Source: Verrucomicrobiota bacterium
GTDB taxonomy: Bacteria; Verrucomicrobiota; Verrucomicrobiia; Limisphaerales; CAIQOK01
Assembly: GCA_025363535.1 (NCBI GenBank)
Contig: JANYDP010000310.1
Coordinates: 1-7,834 of the forward strand
Length of the DNA stretch: 7,834 nucleotides
Direction of reading: 5' to 3'
Under the pieces are notes generated by a model, which was not told where the DNA came from, ran no database searches, and saw nothing but the letters and a program-made list of their open reading frames with translations. This document shows positions 4,606 through 7,834 of this stretch, one piece after another. The first letter of the stretch is position 1; each line of letters begins with the position of its first letter. The position numbers were made by a program, and so were the translations under genes.

Positions 4606-7089
4606 ATGAAACTGAAAACATTTTTCTGCGCCGTCGTTCTGGCCACGTTTGCCTTCACCCTTTCTGCCCGCGCCCAAGAGCCGCTCCGGCTCAACGTCGT
4701 CCATGTGGACAGCGAGGAAACCGCCGGGGAGGACGGCAAAGGCGCCAACGCCGTGGACGGCGACCCGAACACCCACTGGCACACGCAATGGCAGGATGCG
4801 ACTCCCGAACATCCTCATGAGATCATCATCAAGTTGAGCCGCCCCGCCCGCCTCGCGGGTTTCACCTACCTGCCCCGCCAGGATGAACAGGACAACGGCT
4901 CCATCAAGGACTACGAATTTTACGTCAGCGACGACGCCAAAGACTTTGGCCAGCCGGTGAAAAAGGGATCCTTCGAGAACAGCAAGGACAAAAAGACCGT
5001 GACCTTCGAGCCGACGTCCGGCCAGTTTATCAAGCTCAAGGCGCTGTCTGAAGTCAACGGCGAGGCGTGGACCTCGGCGGCGGAAATCGGCGTCCTCGAA
5101 GCCACGGGAACCAATGCCGCTGCACCCCAAATCCGCCGCAACTTTTTCATCAGCGCGCTGGATCTCAGCCAGATTGAACAGGGCTGGGGCGAGCCGCACG
5201 CAAACCAGTCCGTCGAAGGCAAACCGCTCACCATCGGCGGACAAGTTTTCACCAACGGCATCGGCACCCACGCGGTCAGCCGTTTCGTGCTGGTGGTGGA
5301 CGGCCATGCAGAACAGTTCACGGCCTTGGTGGGCGTGGACGATGAGGTGCCCGCCGGCAAAGGCAGCGTGGTCTTCAAGGTTCTCGGCGACGGCGACCAC
5401 ACGTTGTGGGAAAGCCCGGAGTTGCATCAAGGCGACGCGGCCAAACCCGTGGCTGTGAATCTCGCCGGCGTGAAGCAGTTGACCCTGCTGGTCGAAGGCG
5501 GCGACGACATCATGTTCGATCACGCCGACTGGGCGGATGGAAAAATCGCCATGACCAAGGGCCGGCCCAAGGTGCTTTCCGCCATCAAGGAAGACGCCCT
5601 GATTCTCACGCCGAAACCTTCGCCCAAGCCGCGCATCAACAGCGCGAAAGTTTTCGGCGTGCGGCCCGGCGCGCCGTTCCTGTTCACTGTCGCCGCCACG
5701 GGCGAACGTCCGGTGAAATTCACAGCCACCAAATTGCCAAACGGCCTGCACCTTGATCCGCAGTCGGGCCGCCTCACCGGCATGTTGGCGGAGAAAGGCG
5801 AGCACCTCGTCGCGCTGCACGCAAAAAATTCCCTCGGCGAAGCGACGCAGCAGTTCAAAATTATCTGCGGCAGCGTGATCGGCCTCACACCCGCGCTCGG
5901 CTGGAACAGTTGGAATTGTTTCGCCTCCGCCGTCACCGCCGAGAAAGTGAAGTCCGCCGCCGACGTGATGGTGACGAACGGTCTCATCAATCACGGCTGG
6001 ACGTATGTGAACATTGACGACTTCTGGGAAGTGCATCGCGACTCCAAAGACCCGACCTTGCGAGGCCCGCGCCGCCGGGACAGCGGACACATCAATCCCA
6101 ACCCGCGTTTCCCCGACATGAAAGCGCTCGCGGATTACGTGCATGAAAAAGGCTTGAAAATCGGACTCTATTCTTCGCCCGGCCCGTGGACCTGCGGCGG
6201 TTGCGTGGGCAGCTTCGATCACGAACAGCTCGACGCAGAATCCTACGCGCACTGGGGTTTTGATTATCTCAAGTACGACTGGTGTTCCTACAACCCCGAG
6301 ATGGAAAAACTGCGCGGCGATGCCACCAACTATCCCGTCGCCGCGAAAAGCTGGGGCGGTGATACGCTCAAAGATGTCGCCCAACTACAGAAGCCCTACG
6401 CCGTCATGCGCGCCGCGTTGGATCAGCAGCAGCGCGACATCCTTTACAGCTTCTGCCAGTACGGCATGGGCAATTCCTGGGAATGGGTGGCGGCGGTCGG
6501 CGGCAATTCCGGTCGCACCACCGGCGACATCACCGACACCTGGAGCAGCATGGCCGGCATCGGCTTCAATCAAAACGGCCACGAAAAATTCGCCGGCCCC
6601 GGACACTTCAACGACCCCGACATGCTGGTGCTCGGCAAAGTCGGTTGGGGGCCAGCCCTCCATTCCACGCGCCTCACACCGAACGAGCAATACACGCATT
6701 TCAGCCTGTGGTGCCTGCTGGCCTCGCCGCTGCTCATCGGCTGCGACATGACGCAACTCGACGATTTCACGCTGAGCCTGCTGACCAACGATGAAGTCCT
6801 CGAAGTGGATCAAGACCCGCTCGGTCGCCAGGCCGGACGCGTTGCCAAAAATGAGGCGCTCGAAGTCTGGTCCAAGGACATGGAAGACGGCTCGAAGGCC
6901 GTGGGACTTTTCAATCGCGGTTACACCGAAGCGCCGGTCACTGTGACGTGGAGCGATCTCGGCATCACCGGCAAACAAAAAGTCCGCGACCTCTGGCGGC
7001 AAAAGGATCTGGGAAATTTCAGCGGCTCTTTCACCGCGCCCGTCGCGCGTCACGGCGTCTTGCTGCTGCGCCTCTGGCCGGCAAAATAA
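4606..7089 (+). CDS. Secreted GH27 alpha-galactosidase with discoidin, NPCBM and Ig-like modules
   Basis: Predicted to hydrolyse terminal alpha-linked galactose by a retaining mechanism (GH27, clan D); related activities such as alpha-N-acetylgalactosaminidase or beta-L-arabinopyranosidase cannot be excluded. The product is 827 aa. Residues 1-23 are a signal peptide with likely cleavage after ARA23. Residues about 25-166 are an F5/8-type (CBM32-like) module with ANAVDGDPNTHWHTQW. Residues about 179-325 are an NPCBM domain with FTNGIGTHA and FDHADW. Residues about 343-424 are a putative Ig-like domain (LPNGLHLDPQSGRLTG). The GH27 barrel starts at about 426 with PALGWNSWN; the nucleophile is Asp558 in YLKYDWC, the acid/base is Asp641 in GRTTGDITDTW, and GHFNDPDML lies at 666-674. 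A C-terminal beta domain with VRDLW (793-797) ends the protein. I prefer the ATG at 4606 over the in-frame TTG at 4564 because it begins the signal peptide directly. Location is periplasmic, outer-surface or extracellular. The gene converges on a second NPCBM gene with the same C-terminal tail. Confidence 0.93.
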   Translation: MKLKTFFCAVVLATFAFTLSARAQEPLRLNVVHVDSEETAGEDGKGANAVDGDPNTHWHTQWQDATPEHPHEIIIKLSRPARLAGFTYLPRQDEQDNGSIKDYEFYVSDDAKDFGQPVKKGSFENSKDKKTVTFEPTSGQFIKLKALSEVNGEAWTSAAEIGVLEATGTNAAAPQIRRNFFISALDLSQIEQGWGEPHANQSVEGKPLTIGGQVFTNGIGTHAVSRFVLVVDGHAEQFTALVGVDDEVPAGKGSVVFKVLGDGDHTLWESPELHQGDAAKPVAVNLAGVKQLTLLVEGGDDIMFDHADWADGKIAMTKGRPKVLSAIKEDALILTPKPSPKPRINSAKVFGVRPGAPFLFTVAATGERPVKFTATKLPNGLHLDPQSGRLTGMLAEKGEHLVALHAKNSLGEATQQFKIICGSVIGLTPALGWNSWNCFASAVTAEKVKSAADVMVTNGLINHGWTYVNIDDFWEVHRDSKDPTLRGPRRRDSGHINPNPRFPDMKALADYVHEKGLKIGLYSSPGPWTCGGCVGSFDHEQLDAESYAHWGFDYLKYDWCSYNPEMEKLRGDATNYPVAAKSWGGDTLKDVAQLQKPYAVMRAALDQQQRDILYSFCQYGMGNSWEWVAAVGGNSGRTTGDITDTWSSMAGIGFNQNGHEKFAGPGHFNDPDMLVLGKVGWGPALHSTRLTPNEQYTHFSLWCLLASPLLIGCDMTQLDDFTLSLLTNDEVLEVDQDPLGRQAGRVAKNEALEVWSKDMEDGSKAVGLFNRGYTEAPVTVTWSDLGITGKQKVRDLWRQKDLGNFSGSFTAPVARHGVLLLRLWPAK

Positions 7090-7110
7090 CGGCGCTTCCT
7101 CCGTCCTGAA

Positions 7111-7213
7111 GAAAGCGGTAGCGGGCTACCGCGTTCAAGACGCGCGCGCTTCCAACGCTCTTGAACCTCGCGAAGCAGTCTTGGACTGCTCCAGCCCTCT
7201 GGAGTTTTGGAGC
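7111..7213. repeat. Cluster of palindromes (REP-like) between convergent glycosidase genes
   Basis: Four inverted repeats are packed into about 100 bp. GCGGTAGC/GCTACCGC (7115-7122 and 7125-7132) is a perfect 8-bp stem. GTTCAAGA (7133-7140) with TCTTGAAC (7159-7166) is an 8-bp stem with an 18-nt loop. AGCAGTC/GACTGCT (7174-7180 and 7184-7190) is a 7-bp stem with a 3-nt loop. CTCCAG/CTGGAG (7189-7194 and 7199-7204) is a 6-bp stem with a 4-nt loop. GGAGC at 7209-7213 can also pair with GCTCC at 7188-7192. The arrangement resembles intergenic repetitive palindromes that I recall from Pedosphaera-like Verrucomicrobiota, but that is from memory. The copy number in the genome is unknown here. Confidence 0.65.
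7189..7208 (+). terminator. Possible intrinsic terminator of the alpha-galactosidase gene
   Basis: A 6-bp stem CTCCAG/CTGGAG with loop CCCT is followed at once by TTTT, 100 bp after the stop codon of the plus-strand gene. The stem and the T-run are both short, so it would be a weak terminator. It is also part of the palindrome cluster and may simply be a component of that repeat. On the opposite strand there is no T-run after the hairpin. Confidence 0.3.
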
Positions 7214-7268
7214 TGGGTGCGAAAATGGATTCAGCGAATTCTCATTCCTCACCATCCAGTTCTAATAA

Positions 7269-7834
7269 TTATTTCTTCACTGGACTGAGCCGGAACAGTT
7301 GTGCGCCGTGGATGGCCACGGGTGATGCAAAACTGCCCGTGAATTCTCCCAGCTCTTTCTGCGCCCACAAATCCCGGACACGCACCGCGCCTTGAAATCC
7401 GAGTTCGGATAAATTGACTGCGACCGATTCTCCCTTCGCCGTCTGCCGTGGATCGGCCGTGAACACCAGAAACTGAACCGTCCCGCCTTCCACCGCCGTG
7501 GCACCGCCGGCGTCCAGCCCGCCGCGCGCCTGGAAGCGCGTAGTCCCCGCCGGCACGCGGTACTCGATCACCGATTCCGCGTGCGTGCCGATGCCGTTGG
7601 CAAACGTTTTGCCCGCCACGATCAGAGCCTTGCCACTGACACTTTTGCCAACCGCGGTTTTTCCCCAGCCGCTGGTCGCGCCCGTCCATTTCAAACTTGT
7701 CAGCAAGGTTTCACCGTTTGCCCCAATGAAGCGTGGCTCCAGCCAGTCCGCATGATCCCAGCCATTCCCATCGCCGCCGTCAGTCACCACGAGAAAAAGT
7801 TTTTCTGCGCCAGTGATGTCCACGTCAATCTCCA
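7269..7834 (-). CDS. NPCBM-domain glycosidase-like protein, C-terminal part only
   Basis: The frame is open from the right edge to the TAA at 7269-7271, giving the last 188 codons; the start lies outside the window. The visible part begins with the end of one NPCBM domain (strand LFLVVTDGGDG followed by WDHADW, at about 7834-7720). Next is the first half of a second NPCBM copy at about 7694-7449, with GWG, FANGIGTHAES and VQFLVFTADP. The usual second half of that fold does not follow. Instead the last 54 residues (7433-7272) match the C-terminal beta-domain tail of the convergent GH27 enzyme: by hand alignment about 29 of 52 residues are identical, including VRDLW, QK-LG-F-GSF and PVA-HG. It is probably an exported glycosidase acting with its neighbour. 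The catalytic domain, if any, is not visible, so I give no gene name. Confidence 0.85.
   Translation of the reverse strand, partial: EIDVDITGAEKLFLVVTDGGDGNGWDHADWLEPRFIGANGETLLTSLKWTGATSGWGKTAVGKSVSGKALIVAGKTFANGIGTHAESVIEYRVPAGTTRFQARGGLDAGGATAVEGGTVQFLVFTADPRQTAKGESVAVNLSELGFQGAVRVRDLWAQKELGEFTGSFASPVAIHGAQLFRLSPVKK

Noticed and set aside
4543..6384. 613-codon open frame antisense to the alpha-galactosidase gene
   Set aside because: It mirrors a high-GC coding gene whose third-position bias keeps the antisense frame open. The product has no recognisable motif, whereas the sense strand has clear domains and catalytic residues. The 6385-7053 minus-strand frame is rejected for the same reason.

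Overview
The window reads as chromosomal DNA from a GC-rich member of the Verrucomicrobiota. My best guess is the Pedosphaera/Limisphaera side of the phylum. This rests on three things: the style of the methionyl-tRNA synthetase, the secreted multi-domain glycosidases with NPCBM and discoidin-like modules, and a cluster of short palindromes between genes that resembles repeats I associate with Pedosphaera-type genomes. All of these are from memory and by eye, with no database search.

Layout. The left half (1-4451) is read on the minus strand. In transcription order it holds a single-domain response regulator (4451-4035), a type I signal peptidase lepB (3816-3265), methionyl-tRNA synthetase metG (3197-1647), and a secreted protein with a serine-hydrolase-like C-terminal half. 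The last begins 3 nt after the metG stop and runs off the left edge (1643 to <1). lepB, metG and the hydrolase-like gene are closely spaced and could be one transcript; the response regulator is separated from lepB by 218 bp. A short divergent intergenic region (4452-4605) separates this block from the right half.

The right half holds a complete, secreted, four-module GH27 alpha-galactosidase-type enzyme on the plus strand (4606-7089). Facing it is the 3' end of a minus-strand gene (7269 to >7834) made of NPCBM carbohydrate-binding modules plus the same C-terminal tail that ends the GH27 enzyme. The two converge on a 179-bp spacer containing a cluster of palindromes.

Functionally, the left side is housekeeping (protein export and translation) with a secreted hydrolase-like protein of unknown substrate attached. 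The right side looks like the edge of a polysaccharide or oligosaccharide utilisation locus, in which exported enzymes with galactose-type sugar-binding modules remove alpha-linked terminal sugars. I see no phage, transposase, CRISPR, tRNA or rRNA. The observations most worth a second look are the hepta-nucleotide tandem repeat inside metG, the mosaic architecture of the convergent NPCBM gene, the palindrome cluster between the two glycosidase genes, and the conserved but unnamed N-terminal domain of the metG-coupled secreted protein.
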